Below, one piece after another: positions 62,106-62,310 of a stretch of DNA of 62,310 bases. Position 1 is the stretch's first letter. Each line of letters begins with the position of its first letter. A model generated the notes under the pieces. That model ran no database searches, was not told where the DNA came from, and saw only the letters and a list, made by a program, of their open reading frames with translations. The DNA lies in contig NZ_CAKJTI010000017.1 of the NCBI RefSeq assembly GCF_917563915.1, positions 1 through 62,310 on the forward strand, written 5' to 3'. The stretch is from Bacillus rhizoplanae. Lineage in GTDB: Bacteria; Bacillota; Bacilli; Bacillales; Bacillaceae_G. A program made the translations under genes and the position numbers.

Positions 62106-62310
62106 AAAAGGACACGAGGTATTCTTACGGTTTTACAGAGAAGGAAGAATTGCTGAGATCTTCCTAAACGCAGGAGAATAACTTACCACCTTGGAGCTGT
62201 ATTGGGGAAACATAGTATCCAATACCGTAGACGCTACGTTACAGCGCATGGAGCCATCGCTGCTTTTTATGAAGTACGATGGGAATCTGGGTGGAACCAC
62301 GGGTATTAAC
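62106..62310 (+). ncRNA. T-box riboswitch 2, tandem copy, cut by window edge
   Basis: Nearly identical to copy 1, 275 bp downstream, same ACC specifier position (62185-62187) and T-box sequence (62289-62304); its terminator and the controlled gene lie beyond the window. Tandem Thr T-boxes precede thrZ in B. subtilis, so a threonyl-tRNA synthetase or Thr-related gene is expected next. Confidence 0.88.

Overview
The window is chromosomal DNA of a Bacillus cereus group bacterium. The evidence is the linked housekeeping block glnA-glnR-(ynbB-like)-hflX, spoVK, hfq-miaA in Bacillus order, strong AGGAGG ribosome binding sites, low G+C, and at least seven copies or fragments of an interspersed ~110-155 bp repeat (TATCCCGC... 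to ...GAAGTTTCACTTT) that matches the bcr1 repeat known only from this group.

Region 1 (1-19.4 kb, all leftward) is an exopolysaccharide operon of the Bacillus subtilis eps type. From its promoter at about 19.4 kb it encodes a chain-length/activator protein and tyrosine kinase (EpsA/EpsB-like), then an EAR (epsC) antitermination RNA and an intrinsic terminator, an EpsC-like nucleotide-sugar dehydratase, EpsD/EpsF-like glycosyltransferases, an EpsG-type polymerase, a cargo of more AT-rich glycosyltransferases, two acyltransferases, a pyruvyltransferase, a membrane-anchored GH88-like protein, a broken GT2 gene and a Wzx-type flippase cut by the window edge. The promoter carries a SinR-type operator (GTTCTTTATATAGAAC) exactly in the -35/-10 spacer. 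A second perfect copy of that operator core sits in a 32-bp palindrome beside the EAR element.

Region 2 (19.6-38.6 kb) is core genome: glutamine synthetase and its repressor GlnR with GlnR boxes, a methionine gamma-lyase-like protein, HflX, a TRIC-type channel, two tiny spore-type genes, SpoVK, a tyrosine-recombinase homologue that has lost most catalytic residues, a large hexapeptide-repeat protein, Hfq, MiaA, an iron alcohol dehydrogenase, a DUF420 membrane protein, an AdaA/AdaB alkylation-repair pair and peptidase T.

Region 3 (38.6-44.5 kb) holds a YebC2-type protein, threonine dehydratase + alanine dehydrogenase (overlapping) and a divergent amino-acid permease. The intergenic region between the last two has three perfect Fnr-type boxes (TGTGA-N6-TCACA), which suggests oxygen-responsive use of Thr/Ser/Ala.

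Region 4 (45-53.5 kb) is accessory and decaying: a KinB-like sensor kinase, a TetR regulator divergent from a small secreted protein, a secreted metallo-beta-lactamase-fold protein, relics of a polymorphic toxin and an Imm44-like immunity gene next to a lone IS231-type terminal repeat, an AbrB paralogue with an in-frame stop, tandem micro-ORF repeats in front of an unknown two-gene operon, and a repeat family not recognised here (core AAAGTTTGATYAAAA).

Region 5 (53.9-62.3 kb) has an M28 membrane peptidase, a four-gene purine operon (xanthine dehydrogenase FAD, Mo and FeS subunits, then guanine deaminase) that looks imported, a deletion relic fusing the start of a MoxR ATPase gene to the end of a transglutaminase/DUF4129 gene, and two near-identical tandem T-box riboswitches (probable Thr specifier ACC) reading out of the right edge.
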